Positions 7,911-16,454 of a DNA stretch of 64,000 bases are shown here, piece by piece. The DNA comes from CAYQQU01 sp964419545 (GTDB lineage: Bacteria; Bacteroidota; Bacteroidia; Chitinophagales; Saprospiraceae): positions 1 to 64,000 of the forward strand of contig CAYQQU010000009.1 of assembly GCA_964419545.1 (NCBI GenBank). Reading direction: 5' to 3'. The translations under genes were made by a program, and so were the position numbers. How positions within the stretch are numbered: the first letter of the stretch is position 1; every line of letters begins with the position of its first letter. Below the pieces are notes generated by a model, which saw nothing but the letters and a program-made list of their open reading frames with translations, was not told the origin of the DNA and did no database searches.

Positions 7911-8534
7911 TTATCGCTTCTTGAAGAAGCTGCCCAACATTTTCAGGCCGATATTGGCCACGTCATCGACGATGCTACCGTCGCCGTCACTGTCCAGAAA
8001 GCGGGTCACCAGGTTCATGGTCGGATCGTTCTGCTGGTTGGCGGAGACGGTGCCGGAAAGGAGCGAAGCGATACCCGCGGCGTCGAGCCCCTGTTCCCGT
8101 TTGGTTTTACCGAGCATCCCCATCACTACCGGCGCCAGCATCGACATGAGGTTGCCGGTTTTGCTGTCATCCAGTCCGCTCAGTTTACTGATCATATTGA
8201 CCGCGTTGTTCTGGCGGTCGCCCAGAACGTGGTTGAGGATGCCCTGCCCGTTGAGGGCCCGTTCGTTGGCCGGCTGTCGCTGACCGGAAACCATCCCCAT
8301 GATATCGTCCAGCACGCTCCCGTCGTGATCGCGGTCGAGCGCATTGCTCAGGGCCGACGCCCCTTCATTGGAGGAAGTATTCTTGGCCAAAGCCCCCGTC
8401 AGGGTGGTCATGATACCGGAAGCGGCCGCCGCCGTTTTCTCCCGATCCGCACCGCCGATCTGACGGCTGAGCTGATCGATCATTTCTTCCGAAAACTGGC
8501 CTTGCAGCATGTTGAGCAAGTCGGAATTTGACAT
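7911..8534 (-). CDS. DUF937 domain protein with two Ca-binding-like loops
   Basis: 207 residues, cytoplasmic, no signal peptide. The DUF937 pattern is clear: an N-terminal MSNSDLLNMLQGQFSEEMIDQLSRQIG, an Ala-rich helix with GIMTTLTGALAKN, and repeated Gly/Met helices (LNHVLGDRQNNAVNMISKLSGL, MLAPVVMGMLGK). Two loops with the EF-hand/dockerin-like DxDxDG pattern are present: DRDHDGSVLDD (about 68-78) and DSDGDGSIVDD (about 184-194), each next to a conserved hydrophobic helix, which suggests calcium binding. The function of DUF937 proteins is not established. It is transcribed alone from the minus strand and ends at the terminator at 7742-7790. Confidence 0.85.
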   Translation of the reverse strand: MSNSDLLNMLQGQFSEEMIDQLSRQIGGADREKTAAAASGIMTTLTGALAKNTSSNEGASALSNALDRDHDGSVLDDIMGMVSGQRQPANERALNGQGILNHVLGDRQNNAVNMISKLSGLDDSKTGNLMSMLAPVVMGMLGKTKREQGLDAAGIASLLSGTVSANQQNDPTMNLVTRFLDSDGDGSIVDDVANIGLKMLGSFFKKR

Positions 8535-8637
8535 ACTATATCTGTTTAGGTTAAAAAACGATCTTGAAAGTACGAATTTTAGACGTAGCTCCGGAAAAAA
8601 GTAACAAAAAACGGCGGGCGATGCAGCGAAAATGTAA

Positions 8638-8868
8638 TTAGCAAGGTCTGATAAAAAAAAGGCAGCGACCGGAGCTTTTCCCCGGCCACTGCAAAAAAAC
8701 TACTCTCTCAAAGGTTCGTGCATTCTTTGGGGTTATCGTAAGGTCGAGCCTGACCATAAAGCGGCCCGCGCTATGTGGAGTTGGCCTGCCGACGAGGGCG
8801 GAAAAGGCTTTGCTCAGAGCGTCATACCATGCCGCAACCTCTTGCCTGTTGACGGCGCCGTCAGGCAA
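8638..8868 (-). pseudogene. Possible decayed ORF, unrecognised
   Basis: The minus strand is open from just after a TAA near 8907. It reads FNNLKKFGGILELPDGAVNR, then QEVAAWYDALSKAFSALVG and RFMVRLDLTITPKNARTFERV. Composition is protein-like but the only possible starts are TTG or similar, and the last third of the frame runs through a terminator hairpin. It looks like a gene fragment rather than a working gene. No family recognised; chance is also possible. Confidence 0.22.
8653..8699 (-). terminator. Rho-independent terminator (minus strand)
   Basis: Read on the minus strand: imperfect GC-rich stem (8661-8692, arms GCAG..CCGG / CCGG..CTGC) followed by eight T's (8653-8660). Likely ends transcripts coming from the transglycosylase gene side. 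Confidence 0.6.
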
Positions 8869-9025
8869 CTCAAGTATCCCACCAAACTTTTTAAGGTTGT
8901 TGAATTAAAAACGCATGACCTAATTCAGGGTAGAAAAGTGTTGCGATAGGTCCTTTTTTTGATTACGGTATTGAAACGGTCGGGCGCTCGGAAATATTTT
9001 CCGCAGATTCAAATTTCCGGAAGGA

Positions 9026-10450
9026 TCACAGTGTTCCGATACAAATACGCGCGCCCGCCGGTATTTTTTCTTTTCCGCTCCATTGGGGATTCATCAGCAG
9101 TAACTGGGCCAGCGACAGGTGTGGCAGGGCGCGGGCAATTTCGCTGAAGCGGGCTTTTTTCGGCACGTGGTAATAAATTTTGGCCATACTCCCCAGCGGA
9201 TCGATTTCGGGGCTTTGCAACAAGAGCGGGCGCCGGCCCGAGGGTTCCAGCGGCGCAACCGGCGAGAGGTCTTCGCGGCGCATGAAGCGCGTGACGCTGC
9301 GCTCTTCGTAGATGCGCAGCATTTGCCCGGGTTCGAGGCGGTCGTCCTTCAGCTGGTTCCAGGCCCGCAATTGGTGGGTGGTACAGCGAAAACGCTCGGC
9401 GATTGCCGGCAGCGTATCCTTGGCCCGCACCTTGTAGAGGCGATACCGGTAGTTGTCTTCGTCCCGGTACGACTTATCTTTTTGTCCGGCATCGCCATTC
9501 AGCTGTGCGAAGCTTTGGCGGAGGTGGGGATGCCGGCGCCGCAGGTCGGCGTATTCGCGGAAGGCCGGAGCGACGCGGCGGGGCAGCACGAGGAAGTGCC
9601 CCCGCGGGTCGGCGGGAATGAACCCGCGCTGGAAAGCGGGGTTGAGGTCTTCGATCAGGCCGATACTCAGTCCTGTCACCTGGGCAATCTCGAAAAAGCT
9701 GTAGCTGTCGTATACGACGGTCGCCTCGGTGATCTGTTTATCCAGCTCGGGATAAGCCGGCCGGAGCTGGTGTTGGTCGTAGTGTTTGAGCAGGTAGGTG
9801 GCGGCGATGAAGGCCGGCACGTAGTTGCGCGTTTCGCGGGGCAGGTAGCGGCGGATGCGCCAGAAGTTCTTGCTGCGGCCGCGCTTGATGGCCCGGTTGA
9901 CGCGGCCCGGGCCGCTATTGTAAGCCGCCAGCGCCAGTTCCCAGCGCTCGTAGCGGTCGTACAGGCGCCGGAGGTACGCCATGGCCGCGCGGGTCGATTT
10001 GTGGGGATCGCGGCGTTCGTCGACGAAGGGGTCAATCTGCAGCCCCATTTCGCGGCCCGTCTCCGGCATAAACTGCCAGAGGCCGGCGGCGCCGGCGCGG
10101 GACACGGCGCGCGGATCGAGCGCCGATTCCACGACCGGGAGGTAGCGCAGGTCGAGCGGCATATTGCTTTTGGCGAGATAATCTTCGAAAAGCGGAAAAT
10201 AGACCACACTATGCCCCAGGATGGTCTCGGCTTTGGCGCGGGCGCGCAGCACGTAAGTTTTGATATAACCTTGTACGATGGTGTTGTAGCGCGGCGCAAC
10301 GGCCTCGTTCTCCATCTTCTCCACGCGTTTCATCACCGCTTCGGCGTCGAACTCGAAGGGATCGACCTCGCCGTCTCCGGCGCGGAGCGTCGCGGGCAAG
10401 GACAACAACAGGCAAATGGTCACCAGGGTACCGGTCAAAAAGGGCTTCAT
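9026..10450 (-). CDS. MltD-like lytic transglycosylase with LysM
   Basis: Murein hydrolase that cleaves the glycan MurNAc-GlcNAc bond with 1,6-anhydro product formation; periplasmic or outer membrane. From ATG 10450 it has 474 residues: a signal peptide (MKPFLTGTLVTICLLLSLPATLRA), an MltD-type N-terminal helix region, and the SLT domain with catalytic Glu108 in LPVVESALDPRAVSRAGAAG followed by GLWQFMPETGREMGL and the AYNSGPGRVNRAI motif. A LysM-like unit near 370-420 (YKVRAKDTLPAIAERF .. LEPGQMLRIYE) and a second weaker one at the C-terminus (YYHVPKKARFSEIARALP .. IPAGARICIG) likely bind peptidoglycan. The frame extends 60 codons upstream, but only this ATG gives a signal peptide at the N-terminus. 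Confidence 0.9.
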   Translation of the reverse strand: MKPFLTGTLVTICLLLSLPATLRAGDGEVDPFEFDAEAVMKRVEKMENEAVAPRYNTIVQGYIKTYVLRARAKAETILGHSVVYFPLFEDYLAKSNMPLDLRYLPVVESALDPRAVSRAGAAGLWQFMPETGREMGLQIDPFVDERRDPHKSTRAAMAYLRRLYDRYERWELALAAYNSGPGRVNRAIKRGRSKNFWRIRRYLPRETRNYVPAFIAATYLLKHYDQHQLRPAYPELDKQITEATVVYDSYSFFEIAQVTGLSIGLIEDLNPAFQRGFIPADPRGHFLVLPRRVAPAFREYADLRRRHPHLRQSFAQLNGDAGQKDKSYRDEDNYRYRLYKVRAKDTLPAIAERFRCTTHQLRAWNQLKDDRLEPGQMLRIYEERSVTRFMRREDLSPVAPLEPSGRRPLLLQSPEIDPLGSMAKIYYHVPKKARFSEIARALPHLSLAQLLLMNPQWSGKEKIPAGARICIGTL

Positions 10451-10697
10451 CACAAAGGGTTTAGTGCGCGGCAGCGGGTTGACCGCCGCCTGTTTTCCGG
10501 ACGCCCGCCAGGGCGAACCCGCCGGGATCTCGGATCCGGCAAAGGTCAAAAATAAGGAAAAATGTAATGTTTTGCTTGGATTTCTGCGAGAGGGAAAAGG
10601 CGGTCGGATGATGGCGGGGAACGGAAACAAAAAAGCCGGGAAGAGTATTCATCTTCCCAGCCGAAAAATCATAATCCCAAAAACTATCTTTACTCCC

Positions 10698-11429
10698 TTA
10701 GGAGTTTTGTGCTTCTTCCCCGGATTTGACCAACAGCTGGAAGCCGTTGCCGTGGATGTTGACGATCTCGATATTCTCATCCCGCTTCAGGTATTTGCGC
10801 AATTTGGTGACAAAGACGTCCATGCTGCGCGCCGTGAAGTAATTATCTTCTCCCCATATTTTCGTCAATGCTTCCGACCGAGGCAGTATATCGTTCATAT
10901 ACATTGCAAACATACGTAAAAGTTGAGCTTCTTTGGGAGAAAGTTTGAATTTTTCTTCGCCGGGGCCTTCCGGATCGAAGGTGAGGATGCGTAGCGGATA
11001 ATTGAAATGGTACTTTCCGATTTCGAACTCCTTGACTTCTTCGCGGGGATCCGCCTTTTGCTGGCTGCGCTTCAGGATCGCCTGGATGCGGTAGAGCAGC
11101 TCCTCGGAATTGAACGGCTTGGTGATGTAATCGTCGGCGCCGATCTTGAATCCCTGCAGGACGTCGTCCTTCATCGTTTTGGCCGTCAGGAAGATGATCG
11201 GCATCTCGTTATCTTTTTCCCGGATTTCCTGGGCCAGGGTGAAGCCGTCCTTTTTGGGCATCATCACGTCAAAGATGCAAAGATCAAATTCCCCGTTGTT
11301 GTAGCTTTCCAGCCCGGAGGCGCCGTCGGTTGCCAGGGTTACCTGATATTCGTGCATTTCCAGGTAAGAGCGCAGCACATCGCCGAAATTCTGGTCGTCT
11401 TCAACAAGTAAGATTCTGTTGTTTGCCAT
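10698..11429 (-). CDS. OmpR-family response regulator
   Basis: 243 residues. The receiver domain has the acidic pair Asp11-Asp12, phospho-acceptor Asp54 in IFDVMMPKKDG, Thr/Lys in FLTAKT, and the family GADDYITKPF. The C-terminal winged helix (about 135-235) has SPKEAQLLRMFAMYMNDILPR and the SMDVFVTKLRKYLK recognition helix. The ATG at 11429 (MANNRILLVEDD) is chosen over an upstream TTG. The partner kinase gene ends 86 bases upstream in the same orientation, so they form a kinase-first operon. The pair resembles RprX/RprY of Bacteroides; targets cannot be read from the sequence. Confidence 0.92.
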   Translation of the reverse strand: MANNRILLVEDDQNFGDVLRSYLEMHEYQVTLATDGASGLESYNNGEFDLCIFDVMMPKKDGFTLAQEIREKDNEMPIIFLTAKTMKDDVLQGFKIGADDYITKPFNSEELLYRIQAILKRSQQKADPREEVKEFEIGKYHFNYPLRILTFDPEGPGEEKFKLSPKEAQLLRMFAMYMNDILPRSEALTKIWGEDNYFTARSMDVFVTKLRKYLKRDENIEIVNIHGNGFQLLVKSGEEAQNS

Positions 11430-11514
11430 ATTCAAACGGTTTTTACGCCGACCGGGGTGCTTCGTCGGAAAAAAGAGCTGGACGATGTGCCGGTGGTCGG
11501 ATCATTCGGTAAAA

Positions 11515-13038
11515 CTAACTTTCCACCCGAAAGGGAAAAAAGAGGATAAAGCTGCTTCCTTTGCCCAACTCACTTTTGACGTCGACCGTTCCTTTGTGAG
11601 CCGTCACGATTGCTTTTACGTAGCTGAGCCCCAGGCCAAAGCCTTTTACGTCGTGTAAATTGCCGGTGTGGACGCGGTAAAACTTATCGAAGATATGTTT
11701 GCGGGCTTCTTTGCTCATGCCGATTCCCTTATCCTTTACTATAACTTCAACTCCGTTGGGTACATTGCGTGTGTGGATTGAAATTTCCGGATTATCCGGA
11801 GAATACTTATTGGCGTTGTCCAGCAGGTTGTTGATGACGTTAGACAGGTGGGTCTGGTCGCCCTGCACCAGTGGCTTGTCGGCTTCCAGCACCGCCTCGG
11901 CCGTCCCGTTTTTCTTTTCCACCTGCAGGCTGATGTTCTCCAGCGCGTGCCCGATGATATCGTGCAGGTTGACTTCCGTCAGGCGCAGCGAGAACTCCCG
12001 CTTGTCGATCAGCGCCATCTGCAGCACTTTTTCCACCTGACTATTCATACGCTTATTTTCCTGTTTTATTATGTTGGCGAAACGCCCCACTTTGCTGGAA
12101 TCGCCGGCGATCATCGGGCTGGAGATGGAGTCGGCCGCCAGGGAAATGGTGGCGATGGGGGTCTTGAACTCGTGGGTCATGTTGTTGATGAAATCCGTTT
12201 TCATCTCCGACAGCTTCTTCTGGCGGAAGATGACGTAAATCGTATAGCCGAAGGAAAAAAGGATGATCAGCGTAAAGAGGATGGTGCCCAGCAGATTGAG
12301 CCAGAGCGATCGCCAGACGAAGCTGGTGCGGTCGGGAAAATGGATCATCAGCAAGCCCGGCGAGGGATTGTCCTGCCGGAACAGATCGACCCGGTACTGC
12401 GAGTTGTAGATATTTTTGTACCCCGGCAAGAATTCGGTCGGCTGTACTTCTTCCACTACGTAATGGTCGTTGAGGATGACGAAGCAGTTCTTACGGCGCG
12501 AAAAAACGCCGTAGTTGTAGCCGGTGCTGATACCGCGATTGTTGAGTTCCTGCCGCAGCACGCTCTTGATATAATCCAGCTTGATGCGTTCGACCAGCGG
12601 GATGGTCTGCGCGCCCTGGTTGTAGTAAACCATGAGCCGGCGGTAGGTTTCGTCGCGTTCGGCTACGCAGCGCGGACAGGTGCAGGGGTTGACCATATCG
12701 GACATCAGCTCGTCCAGCAGGCGGGTCGCGCGGTTGCCTTCCCCGGCTTCATCGGTAGGCGCTTTGGCCTGAAATTCCAGGTTGAAGCCGTTGCCCAGCC
12801 CGCCCTGGCGCTGGTAAAAATTGGTGACGAAGCCGTTTACCGAATAATTGAAGGCTTCCCGGTCTTCGGCAATTTCCAGCCGGTCAATCACTGCGTTGAG
12901 GGCGTTGAAGACGTCCTTATCGAACTTCTCTTCATTAACCCGGATCGAGGTGCTGATCAGGTCCATCTGCAAACAGACGACACCGAGCACGGCCGCGCTC
13001 ATAAGTCCGATGATCCCCCAAATCGCTTTTTTGTTCAT
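11515..13038 (-). CDS. Sensor histidine kinase with CxCxxC sensor domain
   Basis: 507 residues. Membrane helix 1 is at about 7-25. A ~220-residue periplasmic sensor domain follows and contains CTCPRC (Cys119, Cys121, Cys124). Helix 2 is at about 246-270, then the HisKA box NNMTHEFKTP with phospho-acceptor His289. The HATPase domain has the N box (NNLLDNANKYSPD), G1 (VKDKGIGM), F box (IFDKFYRV) and G2 (GFGLGLSYVKAIV). No HAMP domain is obvious. It autophosphorylates and donates phosphate to the response regulator encoded next. The cysteine cluster in an exported domain suggests metal or redox sensing, which is inference. Confidence 0.92.
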   Translation of the reverse strand: MNKKAIWGIIGLMSAAVLGVVCLQMDLISTSIRVNEEKFDKDVFNALNAVIDRLEIAEDREAFNYSVNGFVTNFYQRQGGLGNGFNLEFQAKAPTDEAGEGNRATRLLDELMSDMVNPCTCPRCVAERDETYRRLMVYYNQGAQTIPLVERIKLDYIKSVLRQELNNRGISTGYNYGVFSRRKNCFVILNDHYVVEEVQPTEFLPGYKNIYNSQYRVDLFRQDNPSPGLLMIHFPDRTSFVWRSLWLNLLGTILFTLIILFSFGYTIYVIFRQKKLSEMKTDFINNMTHEFKTPIATISLAADSISSPMIAGDSSKVGRFANIIKQENKRMNSQVEKVLQMALIDKREFSLRLTEVNLHDIIGHALENISLQVEKKNGTAEAVLEADKPLVQGDQTHLSNVINNLLDNANKYSPDNPEISIHTRNVPNGVEVIVKDKGIGMSKEARKHIFDKFYRVHTGNLHDVKGFGLGLSYVKAIVTAHKGTVDVKSELGKGSSFILFFPFRVES

Positions 13039-13071
13039 TAGCTGCTGCAGTGAATTAACTTCTATATGTTA

Positions 13072-13079
13072 CAAAATTA
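13072..13079 (-). promoter_or_regulatory. -7 box of the kinase/regulator operon
   Basis: On the minus strand TAATTTTG matches TAnnTTTG and lies 33 bases upstream of the kinase ATG at 13038. No good TTG -33 element is seen about 20 bases further upstream, so the promoter may need an activator, possibly the phosphorylated regulator itself. Confidence 0.5.
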
Positions 13080-13144
13080 AACCTTTAGCAGCAGGCAGGG
13101 TTGACCTTTAACACAGATTTAACCCATTAACAGGCGGTCGCCTC

Positions 13145-13441
13145 TCAGCGGTTGCGCTTGGCGATGCGATTGCCGCTGATGGTGCGCTGACGACTCGATT
13201 TGAAGCGCTTTACGCCCGGGCGCCGCCGGCGGGCGTGCTTCGTTGAGCGCCCCTGCACGCGGGCCCGCCATTTTCGCCAGTTGCGGGGATGCATCTCGTG
13301 CTGCATCAGCTTGATCACCTCCGCTTCCGACAAGCCGAATTGAAACTCGATCGCTTCGAAGGGCGTGCGATCTTCCCAGGCCATCTCAACGATGCGATCC
13401 ACATCCCGGGAGGTTAAGTTGTATTTTTCTATTATCTCCAT
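13145..13441 (-). CDS. TIGR03643/DUF2805 family protein
   Basis: 98 residues; small conserved family of unknown function found mainly in Bacteroidota and some Proteobacteria. The recognisable core is the helix-turn-helix-like VDRIVEMAWEDRTPFEAIEF, QFGLSEAEVIKLMQHEMHP and the RNWRKWRARVQGRSTKH signature. The C-terminal 30 residues are very basic (RRRRPGVKRFKSSRQR), which would suit nucleic-acid binding; that is inference. Transcribed alone, divergent from ferritin. Confidence 0.85.
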   Translation of the reverse strand: MEIIEKYNLTSRDVDRIVEMAWEDRTPFEAIEFQFGLSEAEVIKLMQHEMHPRNWRKWRARVQGRSTKHARRRRPGVKRFKSSRQRTISGNRIAKRNR

Positions 13442-13577
13442 AAGCTATCGGAAAGAATTACCTCTGTTGTTGTTCCTTTCCTCAATCAAACGAGGATAGA
13501 TTTACTATGTTTACGTACGGTCGGCCGGGAAGCGCCGATCCGATGTTTTTAGTATCAATAAAACCGAAAAAAGGACT

Positions 13578-14102
13578 ATGATCTCCGAAAAGATGGAAAA
13601 AGCGCTCAACGAGCAGATCGAACTGGAAGGCTACGCCTCGTTTCTCTACCTTTCCATGGCCGCGTGGTGCGACACCCAGGGCCTGGAAGGCTGCGCCCGC
13701 TTCATGCACCGGCAGTCGCGCGAGGAAAACGAACACATGCTCAAATTGTTCGGTTACCTGAGCGAAGTCGACGGCCATGCGCTGACCCCCGCCATTCCCC
13801 AGCCGCCCCATTCGTTTGAATCGATACAGGGCCTTTTCGATGAGGTTTACGCCCACGAACAGCAAGTGACCGCCGCCATCCATCGCCTGGTGGCGCTGAG
13901 CCTCGAAGAAAACGACCACACCACCAACAATTTCCTGCAATGGTACGTAGAAGAACAGCGGGAAGAAGAAGCGCTGATGCGTTCGATCATCGACAAGATC
14001 AAACTCATCGGCGAAGGCCCGCAAAGCCTCTACTACATCGATAAAGAGGTGGAAAAGGTCAATGCCGAAGCCGAACACCTGGACGCCGCCGGCGGGGTTT
14101 AA
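13578..14102 (+). CDS. ftnA: Ferritin (bacterial non-haem, FtnA type)
   Basis: Iron-storage protein that oxidises Fe(II) and deposits ferric mineral in a 24-subunit shell. 174 residues, full length. Ferroxidase-centre residues are in place: Glu17 (QIELEGYASFLYLSMA), Glu50 and His53 (REENEHMLKLF), Glu in VEEQREEEALM near 127-133, and Tyr24. The long helical four-helix-bundle pattern runs to about residue 155, ending with a short acidic tail. It is transcribed alone and divergently from the TIGR03643 gene. No Fur box was identified with confidence in the 136-base gap. Confidence 0.94.
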   Translation: MISEKMEKALNEQIELEGYASFLYLSMAAWCDTQGLEGCARFMHRQSREENEHMLKLFGYLSEVDGHALTPAIPQPPHSFESIQGLFDEVYAHEQQVTAAIHRLVALSLEENDHTTNNFLQWYVEEQREEEALMRSIIDKIKLIGEGPQSLYYIDKEVEKVNAEAEHLDAAGGV

Positions 14103-14228
14103 CTCTCAGGATCGGCAGTTGAACAAAATCGGGACAAAAACTATTTATTGCGCGTATTCGCTGACACTTTACCGGCTCCTGCGTTTTCATCGGTGACGCA
14201 GCCGGTCGATCAGCGTCTTAATCTATGA

Positions 14229-14338
14229 AAAAGCCGGGTTAATTTATACAGAACCCATCGCGGTTCTGACCTTTGAGCCGACAAGTTTGCAGGCCGATGA
14301 TTAAACCCGCAACGGGCTCACGGGTAACCCGGTCTGCC
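14229..14338. repeat. Dispersed repeats R4 and R5, fused copies
   Basis: The 314-base gap between ferritin and the next gene contains AGCCGGGTTAATTTAT (R4, reversed), then AGAACCCATCGCGGTTCT (14250-14267), TTTGAGCCGA, GTTTGCAGGCCGAT (about 14286-14299), AAACCCGCAACGGGCT and another ACCCGG. The same inner blocks occur at 4783-4961. The arms are inverted with respect to each other. No gene is seen. Confidence 0.55.
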
Positions 14339-14416
14339 GCCTAGATCCATATTCGCTGGTTTTTTACTTAACCCCTTGCGATCATCAGACGATGCGCCGG
14401 TACAATAAAACCTCAG

Positions 14417-15895
14417 ATGAAAAAACCAAGCGATACGCTGTTCCGACTGATCCATGCCATGAGCCCGGCCGAGAAACGCTATTACAAGATGCATTTCTCT
14501 ACCGGAGCCAACATGCTCACCGAGCTGTTCAACTGCATCAACGGCTTTTCCGAGTACGACGAGGAAAAGGTAAAAAAGCGGTTTGGAGACAATTTAAAAG
14601 TTTACAAAGTCCAGCTCCAGGAGATCCTGCTTAAAGCCCTGACGGCCTATCGCAGCAAAAAGAACGTGCGGAGCAAGATCCGCCTTTTGCTGGAAGAAGT
14701 GGATCTGCTGCTGGAAAAACAGCTCCACGACATCGCCGGCTCCCGCCTGCAAAAAGCGAAAAAGCTGGCCAAAAAATTCGAAGAGCAAACCTACCTGATC
14801 GAAATTGCCTACCTCGAATTGGTGCTGATGTACATTCGCATCGAAAAAGTGGGCATGAGCCAGCATCCCATCTACGAAGAGATACAACGTTCGTTGCAAA
14901 ACCTGCAGCGCCAGTTTGACCTCGGCTTCAAAGGCATTCAGCTCAATGAACACCGCCGCATCGCCGGACCGGACCAGCTGTCGGACGCGGAAAGGGCGGC
15001 CCTGCGACGACAACTGACGGAATACCCTTTCGATACAGACCCGGAACAACTGCCTTTCCGGTCGCGCCTCCTCTTCAACACCGCCAGTTCTTTTATTCAT
15101 TCGCTGCTGGGGGAAGAAGAACAAGACTTCTACTACCGCCGCCTCAACATGGAGCTCTTCACCCGTTACGATCGCTTCCAGAAAACCCTCGCTTTCAATT
15201 ATCTGGGCATCCTGCGCAATTATATTTCCATGGGGCTCGGTCAAAACGATCTCCCCGCAGTGATGGAAGGGGTGAACCGCGCCAAAGCATTCATCGAAAA
15301 GAACGGTCAGATGCGGCCGCAGCTCACCTTCTTCTATCAGGCCGAACTGCAGGTGAAATTCGAGAACGGCCATTTCCAGACCATTGTCGAGGAGCTGGAA
15401 AGCCAAATTCTGGAGCACGTACGACGCTGCCAGGTCGCCGGTGAACGCATCACCCTTTTTATGTACGTCCACCTGGCCCTCACCCACCAGGTATTCGGGC
15501 ACAACCGGCGCGTGCAGGCCTACCTCAATCAGGTCCATTCCGCCGAACCCGATCTGCGCGAATACTACAGCGAACTGGTCAACATCGTCGAGATGCTCAA
15601 CCACCTGGAAGCCAATGACGAAACCTCGATGGAGCGCCAGCTGAACGCGCTGCAGCGCCAGAAAAAGAAACTGCAAAACGCCAGCCGCTTATTTATCGCC
15701 GTCTTCGACTTTTGCCGCCAGACCATCCGGCAGCCTTTCGATAAACCCCGGTTGGCCGCAGCTTTGTACGAAACGGTCGACGACTACCGGGAAGAATTTT
15801 TTTACGTGATCTTTACACACTTCAAACTCGACCGTTGGCTCGCCGCCATCGCTAACCGGCGCACCTTCGGCGAAGAGCTGACCAACGAAAGGTGA
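14417..15895 (+). CDS. Large all-helical protein of unknown function
   Basis: 492 residues, soluble, no signal peptide. The sequence is almost entirely helical: an N-terminal MSPAEKRYYKMHFS block, KVYKVQLQEILLKALTAYRSKK, a Lys/Glu-rich stretch SRLQKAKKLAKKFEEQTYLIEIAYLE, and several 30-40 residue helical pairs resembling a TPR-like solenoid (for example GVNRAKAFIEKNGQMRPQLTFFYQAELQVKFENGHFQTIVEEL). Proteins of this kind seem lineage-restricted to Saprospiria-type Bacteroidota, but that is recollection rather than evidence from this sequence. Single gene between two repeat-bearing gaps. Function unknown. Confidence 0.75.
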   Translation: MKKPSDTLFRLIHAMSPAEKRYYKMHFSTGANMLTELFNCINGFSEYDEEKVKKRFGDNLKVYKVQLQEILLKALTAYRSKKNVRSKIRLLLEEVDLLLEKQLHDIAGSRLQKAKKLAKKFEEQTYLIEIAYLELVLMYIRIEKVGMSQHPIYEEIQRSLQNLQRQFDLGFKGIQLNEHRRIAGPDQLSDAERAALRRQLTEYPFDTDPEQLPFRSRLLFNTASSFIHSLLGEEEQDFYYRRLNMELFTRYDRFQKTLAFNYLGILRNYISMGLGQNDLPAVMEGVNRAKAFIEKNGQMRPQLTFFYQAELQVKFENGHFQTIVEELESQILEHVRRCQVAGERITLFMYVHLALTHQVFGHNRRVQAYLNQVHSAEPDLREYYSELVNIVEMLNHLEANDETSMERQLNALQRQKKKLQNASRLFIAVFDFCRQTIRQPFDKPRLAAALYETVDDYREEFFYVIFTHFKLDRWLAAIANRRTFGEELTNER

Positions 15896-15957
15896 GAACG
15901 CGCTGCATTCTTCAGTTCTTCTGCTTCGTCACCGCCTGACGACCATGGGGTTAGCCC

Positions 15958-15988
15958 AAAAAAAAATCCGGAGAGATACTCTCCGGAT
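15958..15988 (-). terminator. Rho-independent terminator (minus strand)
   Basis: Perfect 10-bp stem ATCCGGAGAG (15966-15975) / CTCTCCGGAT (15979-15988) with a three-base loop, followed on the minus strand by a run of T's (A-tract 15958-15966). It would end the BlaI/M56/TonB operon about 470 bases after its last stop codon, leaving a long 3' region. Confidence 0.75.
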
Positions 15989-16454
15989 CCTAATTGTGCT
16001 TATTTGCTTGGAACCTTTCTATTCACCCGTAAAACCCCATAAAATTGTGAATAACCAGATGCTTCAAAATTAATGGAAACAGTCGCCTTCCCAAGATCAG
16101 GTTTTTCAAAAAGTTAACTTTTCAACCCGGCGAAACGAACCAGGCGGCCGCGATTTTCGTGCTGCCCGCCTTACCCGTTTCTCCCGGATTCGGCCGATTC
16201 CCAAGCTCCAAAGGTTTCCTCACGAGGAAGCCCGAAATCCCGCAACCGGGAAAAGCGAGCCCAAAACCCGAAAACGGGGATTCAACATCGAAATCTGTGA
16301 ATTTAAAGCGGGAGCGCAGCCGTTCGGCGACGCTCCCGGTATCTTCGGAGCAGGATTTCCTGGTTATTTAAAGTTATCTCTAATTCAGCAAACTGTTAAC
16401 TATAAGTTAACCATTTGGCGAATTCAACTTTTTACACCTTGCGAGGAAAACCGC
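15989..16454. other. Non-coding gap with AT palindrome
   Basis: Between the minus-strand terminator and the TonB-domain gene. The only clear structure is GTTAACTATAAGTTAAC at 16395-16411 (7-bp arms, 3-base spacer). A plus-strand frame at 16159-16371 is Pro/Ser/Lys-rich and does not look like a protein. Nothing else is recognisable. Confidence 0.5.

Larger units (their letters stand above)
8535..9025. other. Intergenic region with doubtful coding remnant
   Basis: About 490 bases between the DUF937 gene and the transglycosylase. It holds a minus-strand terminator (8653-8699) and a frame on the minus strand (8638-8868) with protein-like composition but no ATG. The rest is AT-rich and I see nothing else in it. 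Confidence 0.5.

Noticed and set aside
16159..16371. 70-codon plus-strand frame in the gap before the TonB-domain gene
   Set aside because: Rich in Pro, Ser and Lys without hydrophobic core or conserved pattern; likely chance.
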